64,000 nucleotides of DNA, taken from the NCBI RefSeq assembly GCF_009709555.1, contig NZ_WJBG01000244.1:16506-80505 (forward strand), in the 5' to 3' direction. Each line of letters opens with the position of its first letter. The stretch's first letter is position 1. Below the pieces are notes generated by a model, which had not been told where the DNA came from, did no database searches, and saw only the letters and a list, made by a program, of their open reading frames with translations. The stretch comes from Streptomyces blattellae (GTDB taxonomy: Bacteria > Actinomycetota > Actinomycetes > Streptomycetales > Streptomycetaceae). A program made the position numbers and the translations under genes. Shown piece after piece: positions 27,290-35,925 of this stretch.

Positions 27290-27745
27290 TCAGCGCTCCC
27301 TGCGCCGCGGATGATCCGTGATGTCAGCAGCGGCCTCGACCAGGGCCTGGCGGAACTCCGCCGCGGTGCCGAAACCGATGCGCGGGTGTTCGGTGAGGGC
27401 GTGGTCGATCACCTTCGCGAGGCCCTCCGGGACGTCGGGGTTCCGGCGGCGGATCGGCACGGCGGGGCTGTCCAGGACCACCCGCCAGCGGTCGGCGTGC
27501 GGCGGGAAGTCACGCGGGGCGGAGCCGGTGAGCATGTAGTACAGGCAGGCCGCGGTCGCCCAGACGTCGACCTCGGGCTGCGCCCGCTTGAACTGCAGCA
27601 CCTGTTGCCGGGAGACGAACGACGGGCTGCCCGCGCTGGTGCCCGTATGCGTCAGCCCGCTCAGGCCCGCGGCGTCGAACGCCTTCGCCAGCCCGAAGTC
27701 GCCGACCTTGGCCATGCCGCCGTGCAGGAAGATGAGGTGCGCCGC
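27290..27745 (-). pseudogene. 5'-truncated Ser/Thr protein kinase
   Basis: The surviving frame begins LIFLHGGMAKVGDFGLAKAF (DFG metal-binding loop), continues with an activation segment (GTSAGSPSFVSRQQ), PEVDVWATAACLYYMLTG and a C-lobe ending HPRRRER. The glycine loop, ATP-binding Lys and HRD catalytic loop are all missing. Homology ends abruptly near 27745, where another truncated gene begins on the opposite strand. It would have formed an operon with the FHA gene. Confidence 0.8.
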
Positions 27746-27799
27746 ACCCTGGTCACGCCCGTCGCGGTACTCGCCGCCGGAGCGGCGACGCCGCAGCGG

Positions 27800-28570
27800 A
27801 TGATCGGGCTCTTCGGCGCCTGGTCGTGGGCCGGCGAGAGCCTGCTGGGCGAGGTGGTAGAGCAGCAGCTGCGACCCGAGCTGGACTCCGTGCAAAGCGC
27901 GCTGGACCGCGCCCGTGAGCAGCACGACATGGACGTCGTCCGGGCGGTGTCGATGGTGGAGAAGGAGATCGTGCCGCAGCTGACCAGGCTGCGTCCCTTC
28001 GACACCGTCGGCGTACGGCGCACCGTCCGCAAGCTGAGCGACCGGACGGCGCTGCTGCTCAACAACTGCGTGATGTCCTCGGGGCCCGGCCCGGCCCGTC
28101 CCTTCCGGCGGAGGAGGAGGCCCGGCTGCTCGACCTGGCGCTCGCGCTGGTCGAGACGGACGAGTCCCGCAGGCTCGTCAGGGACAACCTGAAGTTCCTG
28201 CCGCTCGGCTCGGCCATGAAGTCGATGAAGAAGGCTCGCACGCAACAACTGCGCCGTGGCGCTCGTCCCCGGGGCCTCGGCGCCCAAGCGTCGGAGCATC
28301 CGGCTGCTCGAAACCGCCTCGGCCGTGGCCAGGAAAGGCAAGACGCGCAAACTCATCGACAAGAACCTCACCGGCTTCCGCTACGCAGAGCAGCTCTATG
28401 GGGACGACGGATTCTCACTGCCGTCCGGGCCCCGGGCGTCGGATCCGCTCCAGTCGCTGCAGGAGGAGCGGCTACTGGTCCTACTGCCACCGGACCTGCG
28501 CAACGCCTTCATGCGAATGCCCCCCGACGCGCGAGCCGAGTTCCTCTCACGCCACCGCGACCTTCTTTGA
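27800..28570 (+). pseudogene. Frameshifted conserved hypothetical gene, 5' end lost
   Basis: Coding-like protein sequence runs from MIGLFGAWSWAGESLL in one frame, moves to a second frame near 28095 (EEEARLLDLALALVETDESR) and returns to the first near 28240 (RNNCAVALVPGASAPKRR), ending at a stop at 28570. At least two frameshifts are needed to keep it continuous, and the 5' end is probably missing. I do not recognise the family. The charged helical content suggests a cytosolic protein. It would have been divergent from the kinase. Confidence 0.65.
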
Positions 28571-28597
28571 AGCCGCCCTCGGCCAGGGCCGGTCAGC

Positions 28598-30130
28598 TCA
28601 TGTACCGGCCAGCGGGTTCGGCAGCGGCAGATAGCGTGCGTCGGCCCCGTCCGCCCCCGTCCAGCGCAGCAGCAGGTTCGTCTTGCCGGGAAGGGTGGGG
28701 GCGGTCAGCAGGGCGGCGATCTCGGGCAGGTCGTGCCGGGCCAGTTCCGCGCGTGCGGCGGGCCAGGGATCGAGGCCGGGGTGGCGCTCCGCGAGGACCG
28801 CGGCGATCTCGCACAGGTGATTGACCACCAGGCAGTACACCAGCCGCTCCCACCCGGCGGCCCGCTCCACGTCCGGCAGCAGCTTCACCCCCTCCGCGTC
28901 CCGGAACAGCGCCTGCACGGGCGTGCCGTCGGCATCCACGGCGATCAGCGAATTCTGCAGATGCGCTTCGAGTACGACGCCGTGGCCGGCGAAGGCGGCC
29001 AGCACCGGTGGGACCACCTGGCGCAGATAGGCCTCCCACCAGCCCGCCGGATCGCCGGTGCCGTCGAGCGGGCTGCCGGTGAAGCCCTCGACGAGCCCGG
29101 CGGCGAGCAGCGGGGTCGCGCCGGGCAGGAGGTGGGCGTGCAGTCCGTCGCGGACCAGGACGGCGAGTTCCTCCAAGGCGAAGCCGGCGGTGCGGTAGCC
29201 GCGGTCGGCCAGCCAGGCCGCCGGGCCGTCGATCGCGGCGAAGGCGTCGGTCACGGCCGTGTCGATGCGGCGCAGTTTCAGCAGGTCGTGGCGCCAGAGC
29301 CGGCGTACGTCATTGGTGATGCGCACATCGAGGCTGAACTTCAGGAAGAGGTCGCGCTCGGGGGCGTACACCGTGCGGATCGCGGCGGTGGGGTGGGCCG
29401 GGAACGTGGTCGTGCCGAGCCGGATCAGCCGGCCGTCCGTGAAGGCCGGGGCGAGGTCCTGGCCGACGAGGTCGAGCTGCCAGGGGTGGGCGGGCAGCAG
29501 CCGGTAGCCGGGCGGCGCCTCGCCCAGGGTGTCGAGGGCGGAGGTGTCGCCCTCCTCGACGACGGCGTCCTCGCGCACTCCGAGCAGCACCAGCGGGAAG
29601 CCGGCGTGCGCCTCGGGGGCGTAGCGCAGCCAGTCGGTGACCGGGCCGCCGCCGCGTGCCTTCGGGGCGGGGTGGCAGGGGTGGCCGGTGATGAGGGACT
29701 GCTCGGAGAGCAGATACGGGTCGTCCGGCGCGACGGCACCGGCCCGCGCGGTGAGCAGGGCGGCCACGGCGTCGCGGCTGTCGGTCATCTCGGCGGGGAG
29801 TTCGTGGTTGGACAGGCCCGTGTGCCGGGTGAGTTCCTCGGCGACGAGCTTCACCAGCTCGGAGTGGCCGAGCCGCTGCCATCTGCCGCCGACGTACAAC
29901 TCGGGCTCCGCGGGCCGCCGTTCCCCGCGCACCCGCAGCAGGCGCCCCAGACCGGGCAGCCGGTACACCGGCCGCTCGCCGGGCATCCGTTCCGCCACCG
30001 GCCGCTCGCCGGGCATCCGTTCCGCCACCTCGCGCAGCAGGCAGTTCAGCAGCGGGGCCGCCGCATACGCGTCGGCATGTGCCGACGGGTCGTCGGCGGC
30101 GGGCGGGGGCATGAGGTCCAGGCGTTCCAC
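28598..30130 (-). CDS. NIS siderophore synthetase (IucA/IucC family)
   Basis: A 510-residue NRPS-independent siderophore synthetase, an ATP-dependent ligase joining a carboxylate such as citrate or succinate to an amine or hydroxyl. Family landmarks: ITGHPCHPAPKARGG, LPAHPWQLD, FLKFSLDVRITNDVRR, EAHLQNSL and RDAEGVKL. GTG 30130 follows AGGGA. Residues 37-56 are a perfect doubling of VAERMPGERP caused by a 30-bp tandem duplication. A second synthetase is divergent across 104 bp. No lysine/ornithine oxygenase, decarboxylase, acyltransferase or exporter adjoins the pair, so substrate and product are unknown. Confidence 0.88.
   Translation of the reverse strand: MERLDLMPPPAADDPSAHADAYAAAPLLNCLLREVAERMPGERPVAERMPGERPVYRLPGLGRLLRVRGERRPAEPELYVGGRWQRLGHSELVKLVAEELTRHTGLSNHELPAEMTDSRDAVAALLTARAGAVAPDDPYLLSEQSLITGHPCHPAPKARGGGPVTDWLRYAPEAHAGFPLVLLGVREDAVVEEGDTSALDTLGEAPPGYRLLPAHPWQLDLVGQDLAPAFTDGRLIRLGTTTFPAHPTAAIRTVYAPERDLFLKFSLDVRITNDVRRLWRHDLLKLRRIDTAVTDAFAAIDGPAAWLADRGYRTAGFALEELAVLVRDGLHAHLLPGATPLLAAGLVEGFTGSPLDGTGDPAGWWEAYLRQVVPPVLAAFAGHGVVLEAHLQNSLIAVDADGTPVQALFRDAEGVKLLPDVERAAGWERLVYCLVVNHLCEIAAVLAERHPGLDPWPAARAELARHDLPEIAALLTAPTLPGKTNLLLRWTGADGADARYLPLPNPLAGT
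29970..30029. repeat. 30-bp perfect tandem duplication in the NIS synthetase
   Basis: Two identical 30-bp units keep the reading frame and double the peptide VAERMPGERP. The exact identity suggests a recent slippage or unequal-crossover event. Confidence 0.9.
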
Positions 30131-30146
30131 TTGTTCCCTACGGTCT

Positions 30147-30208
30147 GTTCAGGCTGTTCAGGCGGGAGATGATCAGTATGTCTGGCGTCACGCCCCCTCC
30201 GTGACGCC
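30147..30208. promoter_or_regulatory. Divergent promoter region of the NIS synthetases
   Basis: It contains a perfect palindrome, GGCGTCACG-N7-CGTGACGCC (30184-30208), and just before it two direct copies of CTGTTCAGG. Neither resembles a DmdR iron box. The palindrome lies between the two start codons and could serve as a shared operator. Confidence 0.5.
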
Positions 30209-30234
30209 CTGTCTGCAACTTTAGGAGCCCGCCC

Positions 30235-31749
30235 GTGCATCGTCCCCCCACCGTCGAGGCCGAGGTCGCCGAGGAGTTGGCCGTCGTACGCCCCGGTCTC
30301 GTGTCGCGGTACTCGGCCGAGCTGCCCGGCGCGCGGGCGGCGGTGCTCACCCGGCTGTGGCGGGCGCTGGCCCATGAGCCGCTGCCGTGGATCGCCCGGC
30401 GCGGGCCCGGTGTGCTGCGGCTGTCCGACGGGCGGCGTATGCGGGGCCCGGTCGCCGACCCGTACGCCACCGCCGGGTACGTCACCGCCGTACGGCTCGA
30501 CGGGGTGTCGTACGACGATCCGGCCCGGTTGATGACGGACCTCGCGGTACCGCACGGGGCGTACCTCGCGTCCGAACTCGCGCACAGCGTGGCCTCGTTG
30601 GCGCTGTCCCGGGCCGGGCAGGAGGGCCACTCGGACGAATGGCCCGGCAGTGACTGGGAGTGGGAGCAGCGGGTGGTCGACGGGCATCCGTTCCACCCCA
30701 ACTGCCGTTCCCGGCCCGGGTTCTCGGTGGCCGAGCAGTTCGCGTACGGGCCCGAGCACCGGCCGCTGGTGCGGCTGGGGCTGATGCCGGTCGGGGCACC
30801 GGAGTGCCTGGTGACGGGTGCGTGGCCGGACGACCTGCGGGACGGGGAGCGGCTGCTGATCCCGGTACATCCCTGGCAGGCGGAGCACGTCCTCAAGCGC
30901 GCCTGCGACGAGCAGGCCCCCGCGCACCCGCTGATGTCCCTGCGCACCCTCGCCCTGTCCGGCGACCGGCACGTCAAGACCGCGCTGAGCGCCCGGCTGA
31001 CGTCCTCGGTGCGGGACATCTCCGAGTGGTCGATCTCGACGTCGGCGGTCCTGTCGGCGTTCGCCGAGGAGCTGGCGGCGCGCACGGACGGTCTGCTGCA
31101 CACCACCCGCACGATCGGCGCGATCACCGCCCACTCCCCCGACCTGGCCGCCGTGGTGCGGGAGTCTCCGCAGGTGTACGGCGAGCGGGCGCGCGGCGAG
31201 CGGGTCGTGCCGGTGGCCGCGCTCGCCACCACCGAGCTGCCCCGGTCCCCGTCCTGGCTCGCGGACCTGGCACGGCTGGCGCTCACCGTGGGCCTGCGCC
31301 TGCTGGAGCTGGGCGTGGCCCTGGAGGCGCACGGCCAGAACCTCCTCGTGGTGCTGTCCCCGACGGGCGCACCGCTGCGGCTGGTCTACCGCGATCTGGC
31401 GGACATCCGCCTCAGCCCCACCCGGCTGGCCCGCCACGGCATCCCGTTGCCGCAGCTGACCGGACGGGTCGTCACGGACGACGAAACGACCCTGCGGCGC
31501 AAGCTGTTCGGCTCGCTGGTGGCCGGAGCGCTGGCGGGCACGGCGGGTACGGGTACGGCGTTGCGGGCGGCGCTGGAGACGGCCGTACGAGATCTGCCGC
31601 GCACCCCGGATCTCGTCGCGCTGCTGGAAGAACCCCTGCCCACGAAGGCGCTGACGCTGATGCGGCTGTCGCCGGGGACGCCCGGAGACCAGTGGGCCGG
31701 GCTGCCCAACCCGTTGCGGGCGGAGACCGTTGTGGAGCACCGTTTTTGA
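30235..31749 (+). CDS. NIS siderophore synthetase (IucA/IucC family), second copy
   Basis: A 504-residue paralogue type of the divergent gene. Landmarks: VDGHPFHPNCRSRPGFS, IPVHPWQAEHVL, HVKTALSARLTSSVRDISEW, EAHGQNLLVVL and YRDLADIRLS. GTG 30235 follows AGGAG by 9 bases. Two different NIS synthetases acting in sequence are typical of siderophores in which both ends of citrate, or two different amines, are coupled. No other biosynthetic gene is adjacent. The locus is separated from the NRPS-PKS cluster by decayed genes and need not belong to it. Confidence 0.88.
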   Translation: MHRPPTVEAEVAEELAVVRPGLVSRYSAELPGARAAVLTRLWRALAHEPLPWIARRGPGVLRLSDGRRMRGPVADPYATAGYVTAVRLDGVSYDDPARLMTDLAVPHGAYLASELAHSVASLALSRAGQEGHSDEWPGSDWEWEQRVVDGHPFHPNCRSRPGFSVAEQFAYGPEHRPLVRLGLMPVGAPECLVTGAWPDDLRDGERLLIPVHPWQAEHVLKRACDEQAPAHPLMSLRTLALSGDRHVKTALSARLTSSVRDISEWSISTSAVLSAFAEELAARTDGLLHTTRTIGAITAHSPDLAAVVRESPQVYGERARGERVVPVAALATTELPRSPSWLADLARLALTVGLRLLELGVALEAHGQNLLVVLSPTGAPLRLVYRDLADIRLSPTRLARHGIPLPQLTGRVVTDDETTLRRKLFGSLVAGALAGTAGTGTALRAALETAVRDLPRTPDLVALLEEPLPTKALTLMRLSPGTPGDQWAGLPNPLRAETVVEHRF

Positions 31750-31780
31750 GCGGCACACATTTGATCAATAAGATCCGGCG

Positions 31781-33052
31781 ATGATCACAAGAAAACGGCT
31801 CGCGGCGGGCATCTGCGCCCTGCTCGCCACGCTGACGGCCGGGCTCGCCTTCCCGGCCGCGGCGACCGCCGGCGAACCCACGGGCGAGGACGCGCCGAAG
31901 GTGAACCTCGTGCTCGACGTCAGCGGTTCCATGCGGGCCAGGGACATCGACGGCCAGTCCCGGATGGCCGCGGCGAAGCAGGCGTTCAACGAAGTGCTCG
32001 ACGCGACGCCCGAGGAGGTCGAGCTGGGCATCCGCACCCTGGGCGCCAACTACCCGGGCGACGACCAGGAGACGGGCTGCGAGGACACCGCACAGCTCTA
32101 CCCGGTCGGCCCGCTGGACCGCACCGAGGCCAAGACGGCGGTGGCGACCCTCACGCCCACCGGCTGGACCCCGATCGGTCCGGCGCTGCTGAAGGCGGCC
32201 GACGACCTCGACGGCGGCAGCGGCTCCAAGCGGATCGTGCTGATCAGCGATGGCGAGGACACCTGCGCCCCGCTCGACCCGTGCGAGGTCGCCCGCGAGA
32301 TCGCCGCCAAGGGCATCGGCCTGACCATCGACACCCTCGGCCTCGTGCCCAACGCCAAGATGCGGCAGCAGCTCAGCTGTATCGCCGAGGCGACCGGCGG
32401 GACGTACACCTCGATCGAGCACACCGACGAACTCACCGACCGCGTCAACCAGTTGGTGGACCGGGCGGCGGATCCGGTGGTGACGCCGGTGGCGACCGAG
32501 GGCGCGGACCAGTGCGCGAAGGCCCCCACCCTCACCTCCGGTCTCTACACCGACCGCGAGGAGTTCGGGCAGCAGCGCTGGTACCGCGTGGAGGTCATGG
32601 CGGGCCAGGAGCTGCGGGCCTCGGTGAGCGTCGCGGCCGACCGGGCTGTCAGCCCCGGCTACGGGACGCTGCTGCGCGCCGTCACCGTGCACGGCCGGGA
32701 GATCGTGCGCGGTGAGGCCGCGGGCAACGGGCGTACGGACGTCATCTCCACCGGGCTGCGCTACCCGAAGCCCGAACGGGACGACGACAGCGACAAGCCG
32801 GCCGCAGAGACCGTGTGCCTCCAGGTCACCCACTCCTTCTCGGCGGCCTCCGGCGTGCAGACCACACCCGGTCTGCCGCTCGAACTCACCGTCGACGTCG
32901 TGGACGGGCCGGCGCAGTCGAGCGACGTGGCCTCCTTCGGCCTCGGGCGCGGCTGGTGGCTGCTGGGCGCGCTGGTCCTGACGGGCTTCCTCGCCGGTGT
33001 GGTGTGGGGCTGGGTTTCGCGCTGGCGGGTAGCGGTCTGGAGGACCAACTGA
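31781..33052 (+). CDS. Secreted, membrane-anchored vWA-domain protein
   Basis: A 423-residue protein with an N-terminal signal peptide (KRLAAGICALLATLTAGLAF, then a small-residue cleavage region), a von Willebrand A domain from about residue 40 (MIDAS DVSGSMRARD, and LISDGEDTC), a beta-rich middle and a C-terminal membrane helix (WWLLGALVLTGFLAGVVWGW) with positive residues after it. It should sit on the outer face of the membrane with the metal-ion adhesion site exposed. It overlaps the next gene at TGATG, so the two are made together and probably interact. Function unknown. Confidence 0.8.
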   Translation: MITRKRLAAGICALLATLTAGLAFPAAATAGEPTGEDAPKVNLVLDVSGSMRARDIDGQSRMAAAKQAFNEVLDATPEEVELGIRTLGANYPGDDQETGCEDTAQLYPVGPLDRTEAKTAVATLTPTGWTPIGPALLKAADDLDGGSGSKRIVLISDGEDTCAPLDPCEVAREIAAKGIGLTIDTLGLVPNAKMRQQLSCIAEATGGTYTSIEHTDELTDRVNQLVDRAADPVVTPVATEGADQCAKAPTLTSGLYTDREEFGQQRWYRVEVMAGQELRASVSVAADRAVSPGYGTLLRAVTVHGREIVRGEAAGNGRTDVISTGLRYPKPERDDDSDKPAAETVCLQVTHSFSAASGVQTTPGLPLELTVDVVDGPAQSSDVASFGLGRGWWLLGALVLTGFLAGVVWGWVSRWRVAVWRTN

Positions 33053-33810
33053 TGCGTATCACACGGGTGTTGGGCGCGGCGTTGGTGCTGCTCGGGGTGG
33101 CCGCGGGTCCGGCGGTGGCGGCCGATGCCCCGACGGAGGCAGGCACGTCCTTCCGTACGGCGACGGAGATCGAGCAGGGCCAGGAGGCGACGGCGAGCGG
33201 CTCCGCCGGTGACTACCTGTACTGGTCGTTCCCGGCGGACTCCGGCAGCCGTCCCACCGTCAGGGCCACGGTCGGCCTCCCCCAGGCGCACGCCGCCGAG
33301 ACCTGGCAGCTCGACGTGTACGACGGACTGCGCCGCCGCCAGGCCTGCCAGTACGGCGCGCAGACCCGCACCGCGGCGCGGGACGCGTCCTCGGTCGAAC
33401 TGGCCTGCACCCTGCGCACGGTGCGCGGCTGGTCCGAGCCGTGGGCCGACGACCCGCTGCCGGGCACGTACTACGTCCGGCTGACGGTCGTGGACCTGAC
33501 GGCCACCGACCTCGGCCTTCCGGTCTCCGCGACTGTCGAGGTGTCCGCCAAGGACATCGGCGGTTCGGCGGCGGTGGACGGTTCGCTGGCGCAGCCGCTG
33601 GTGCCGGGCATCGCGGTGCAGCCGGAGGAGAGCGAGGAGGGTTCGTCGTCCTCGGCGGTGCTGTCCGCGATCGAGCCGGAGGACGGCTGGTCCTCCGGCT
33701 GGTGGTCGGACCGGTGGGTGTGGACCGCGGCGGGCGGCGCGCTGGCCGCGCTCGCCGGGATCGGCGGGTATGCGCTGACGCGGGGGTCGGGACGCCCCCA
33801 AGGCGCCTGA
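33052..33810 (+). CDS. Secreted, C-terminally anchored partner protein
   Basis: Encodes 252 residues starting at the ATG that overlaps the vWA stop. It has an N-terminal signal peptide (RVLGAALVLLGVAAGPAVAA), an extracellular beta-type domain resembling the middle of its partner (DYLYWSFPADSGS), an acidic/serine linker near residue 190 and a C-terminal membrane helix (WTAAGGALAALAGIGGYAL). No known catalytic motif. The shared layout with the vWA protein suggests a two-part cell-surface complex. Confidence 0.7.
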   Translation: MRITRVLGAALVLLGVAAGPAVAADAPTEAGTSFRTATEIEQGQEATASGSAGDYLYWSFPADSGSRPTVRATVGLPQAHAAETWQLDVYDGLRRRQACQYGAQTRTAARDASSVELACTLRTVRGWSEPWADDPLPGTYYVRLTVVDLTATDLGLPVSATVEVSAKDIGGSAAVDGSLAQPLVPGIAVQPEESEEGSSSSAVLSAIEPEDGWSSGWWSDRWVWTAAGGALAALAGIGGYALTRGSGRPQGA

Positions 33811-33853
33811 CTGATCGCCGGACCTTCTGCCTGTACGGCAACTGGCGTCCGAA

Positions 33854-33912
33854 TCTCAGCGACACGCCGAGCGCTCCGGCGTGTCACGTCATGTCACGGC
33901 GTGTCGCTGAGA
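33854..33912. repeat. Dispersed palindromic element, copy A
   Basis: Arms TCTCAGCGACACGCCG (33854-33869) and its exact complement (33897-33912) flank a loop that repeats part of the arm (CGGCGTGTC at 33877). The same 16-bp arms occur at 43922-43959, with related sequence outside the arms. Here it lies between convergent genes and may also act as a terminator. Confidence 0.8.
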
Positions 33913-33981
33913 CTGAGCACCCGCTTGATTCCCGCCTCGGCCGGCTCACCAACGGTGTGGCTGCGCGGCCGTACGGCGGGC

Positions 33982-34608
33982 TCACGCCTCCCGGAGGGCC
34001 TTGGCGAGGGTCCCCTCGCCGGTCACGGCGATACGGCCGTCCCGTACCGCGTCCGCCAGGCTCGACTCACCCCGCCCGACCGCCTCCCAGGTACCGGCGT
34101 CCAGGACCAGCCGGGCGTCGGGCTCCCCGGGCGCGGGTCCGTCGCCGTACACGGGCCCCTCCTCGGCGCCGACGTGCACATGGAACTCGCCCTCCGCCAG
34201 CCGGACTTCGACGACTCCCTCGCCCTCCAGCGACCGCAGCAGCGGCAGGGCGAACCAGTGCGCCCGTACGGCGTCGGTGGGCCGCCGCTCGCCCAGCTCG
34301 GCCTGCCCCCACGTGCCCAGGGCCTGCAGCACGGGCAGCAACGCCCGCCCGCGGGACGTGAGTTCGTACACGTACGCGGCACCGGGCGGGGGCAGCCGCC
34401 GGCGCGTCGTCAGCCCGTCGCGCTCCATGTCCTTCAGCCGCGAGGCGAGTACGTCCGTGCTGACGCCCGGCAGATCGGCGTGCAGGTCGGTGTAGCGGCG
34501 GGGACCGGCCAGCAGCTCCCGGACGATCAGCAGGGTCCAGCGGTCGCCGACGAGGTCGAGCGCCCGGGCGGCGGAACAGTACTGGTCGTAGCTTCGGCGA
34601 GGTGACAT
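33982..34608 (-). CDS. HxlR-family regulator with C-terminal SCP-like domain
   Basis: A 208-residue protein. Residues about 1-105 form an HxlR winged helix (YDQYCSAARALDLVGDRWTL, LPGVSTDVLASRLKDMERDG). The C-terminal 90 residues look like the sterol-carrier-type pocket fused to some HxlR proteins (EGEFHVHVGAEEGP, RLVLDAGTWEAVGRGESSL). It is divergent from an aminotransferase gene, and the 87-bp gap holds CCAAG/CTTGG repeats that could bind it, so it may control both genes. The ligand is unknown. ATG 34608 has no strong ribosome-binding site. Confidence 0.82.
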   Translation of the reverse strand: MSPRRSYDQYCSAARALDLVGDRWTLLIVRELLAGPRRYTDLHADLPGVSTDVLASRLKDMERDGLTTRRRLPPPGAAYVYELTSRGRALLPVLQALGTWGQAELGERRPTDAVRAHWFALPLLRSLEGEGVVEVRLAEGEFHVHVGAEEGPVYGDGPAPGEPDARLVLDAGTWEAVGRGESSLADAVRDGRIAVTGEGTLAKALREA

Positions 34609-34630
34609 GCGACGCAGTCTAGACGTGTCA

Positions 34631-34665
34631 TTGGACTTTCCAAGCTCGAACTTGGTAAAACCAAG
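34631..34665. promoter_or_regulatory. Alternating CCAAG/CTTGG repeats in the HxlR-aminotransferase gap
   Basis: CCAAG (34640), CTTGG (34651) and CCAAG (34661) are spaced about one helical turn apart and can form two overlapping inverted repeats. TTGGAC (34631) could be the -35 of a rightward promoter covering them. Likely operator for the adjacent HxlR protein, by position only. Confidence 0.5.
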
Positions 34666-34695
34666 CAACACCAGATACCGGAGGGGCGAGCGCGC

Positions 34696-35904
34696 ATGGA
34701 GTTCCGGCAGTCGAGCAAGCTGAGCGAGGTCTGTTACGAGATCCGCGGCCCGGTGATCGAGCACGCGAACGCGCTGGAGGAGGCGGGCCACAGCGTGCTG
34801 CGCCTGAACACCGGCAACCCCGCGGCCTTCGGGTTCGAGGCGCCCGAGGAGATCCTCCAGGACATGATCCGGATGCTCCCGCAGGCGCACGGCTACACGG
34901 ACTCGCGCGGCATCCTGTCCGCCCGCCGCGCCGTGGCGGGGCGCTACCAGACGCTGGGCCTGGAGGTCGGCGTCGACGACGTCTTCCTCGGCAACGGCGT
35001 GAGCGAACTGGTCTCCATGGCCGTACAGGCGCTGGTGGAGGACGGTGACGAGGTCCTGATCCCGGCGCCCGACTTCCCGCTCTGGACGGCGGTGACAACC
35101 CTCGCCGGCGGCAAGGCGGTTCACTACCTCTGCGACGAACAGTCCGACTGGTACCCGGACTTGACCGACATGGAGTCGAAGATCACCGACCGCACCAGGG
35201 CCGTCGTGATCATCAACCCGAACAACCCGACCGGCGCCGTCTACCCGAAGGAGATCGTCGAGGGCATCCTCGACCTCGCCCGCCGGCACGGCCTGATGGT
35301 CTTCGCCGACGAGATCTACGACCAGATCCTCTACGACGACGCCGTGCACCACTCGGCCGCCGCGCTCGCCCCCGACCTGGTCGTCCTCACCTTCTGCGGC
35401 CTGTCCAAGACCTACCGCGTGGCGGGCTTCCGCTCCGGCTGGCTGGTCATCACCGGCCCGAAGCAGCACGCCAGGAACTACCTGGAGGGCCTGACCATGC
35501 TGGCCTCCATGCGGCTGTGCGCCAACGCGCCCGCCCAGTACGCGATTCAGGCCGCGCTCGGCGGCCGGCAGTCCATCCGCGAGCTGACCACGCCGGGCGG
35601 GCGCCTGCGCGAACAGCGCGACACGGCCTGGCAGAAGCTCAACGAAATCCCCGGCGTGTCCTGCGTGAAGCCGAAGGGCGCGCTCTATGCGTTTCCGCGT
35701 CTCGACCCGTCCGTCCACAAGATCCACGACGACGAGAAGTTCGTCCTGGACCTGCTGCTGCGCGAAAAGATCCAGGTGGTCCAGGGCACCGGCTTCAACT
35801 GGCCCACCCCCGACCACTTCCGCATCCTCACCCTCCCGCACGCGGAAGACTTGGAGGCGGCGATCGGCCGGATCGGCCGGTTCCTGAGCGGCTACCGGCA
35901 GTAG
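34696..35904 (+). CDS. PLP-dependent aminotransferase, AlaA-like
   Basis: A 402-residue class I/II fold-type I aminotransferase. Visible features: GNGVSELVSMAVQAL near residue 100, the NPNNPTGAVYPKE block, FADEIYDQILYDD near residue 205 and the cofactor lysine in GLSKTYRVAGFRSGWL near residue 238. Overall length and pattern fit alanine-type transaminases (AlaA), converting pyruvate and glutamate to alanine, but substrate cannot be fixed from sequence. ATG 34696 follows GGAGG. Probably regulated by the divergent HxlR gene. Confidence 0.88.
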   Translation: MEFRQSSKLSEVCYEIRGPVIEHANALEEAGHSVLRLNTGNPAAFGFEAPEEILQDMIRMLPQAHGYTDSRGILSARRAVAGRYQTLGLEVGVDDVFLGNGVSELVSMAVQALVEDGDEVLIPAPDFPLWTAVTTLAGGKAVHYLCDEQSDWYPDLTDMESKITDRTRAVVIINPNNPTGAVYPKEIVEGILDLARRHGLMVFADEIYDQILYDDAVHHSAAALAPDLVVLTFCGLSKTYRVAGFRSGWLVITGPKQHARNYLEGLTMLASMRLCANAPAQYAIQAALGGRQSIRELTTPGGRLREQRDTAWQKLNEIPGVSCVKPKGALYAFPRLDPSVHKIHDDEKFVLDLLLREKIQVVQGTGFNWPTPDHFRILTLPHAEDLEAAIGRIGRFLSGYRQ

Positions 35905-35925
35905 ATGCCGTAGAACCTGCCCCCC

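Noticed and set aside
30131..30234. DmdR/IdeR iron box between the NIS synthetases
   Set aside because: I looked for the TTAGGTTAGGCTAACC-type palindrome and found none; the visible palindrome is unrelated.
33982..35841. 619-codon minus-strand frame that contains the HxlR gene
   Set aside because: Only the last 208 codons are HxlR; the upstream part is antisense to the aminotransferase and crosses its promoter.
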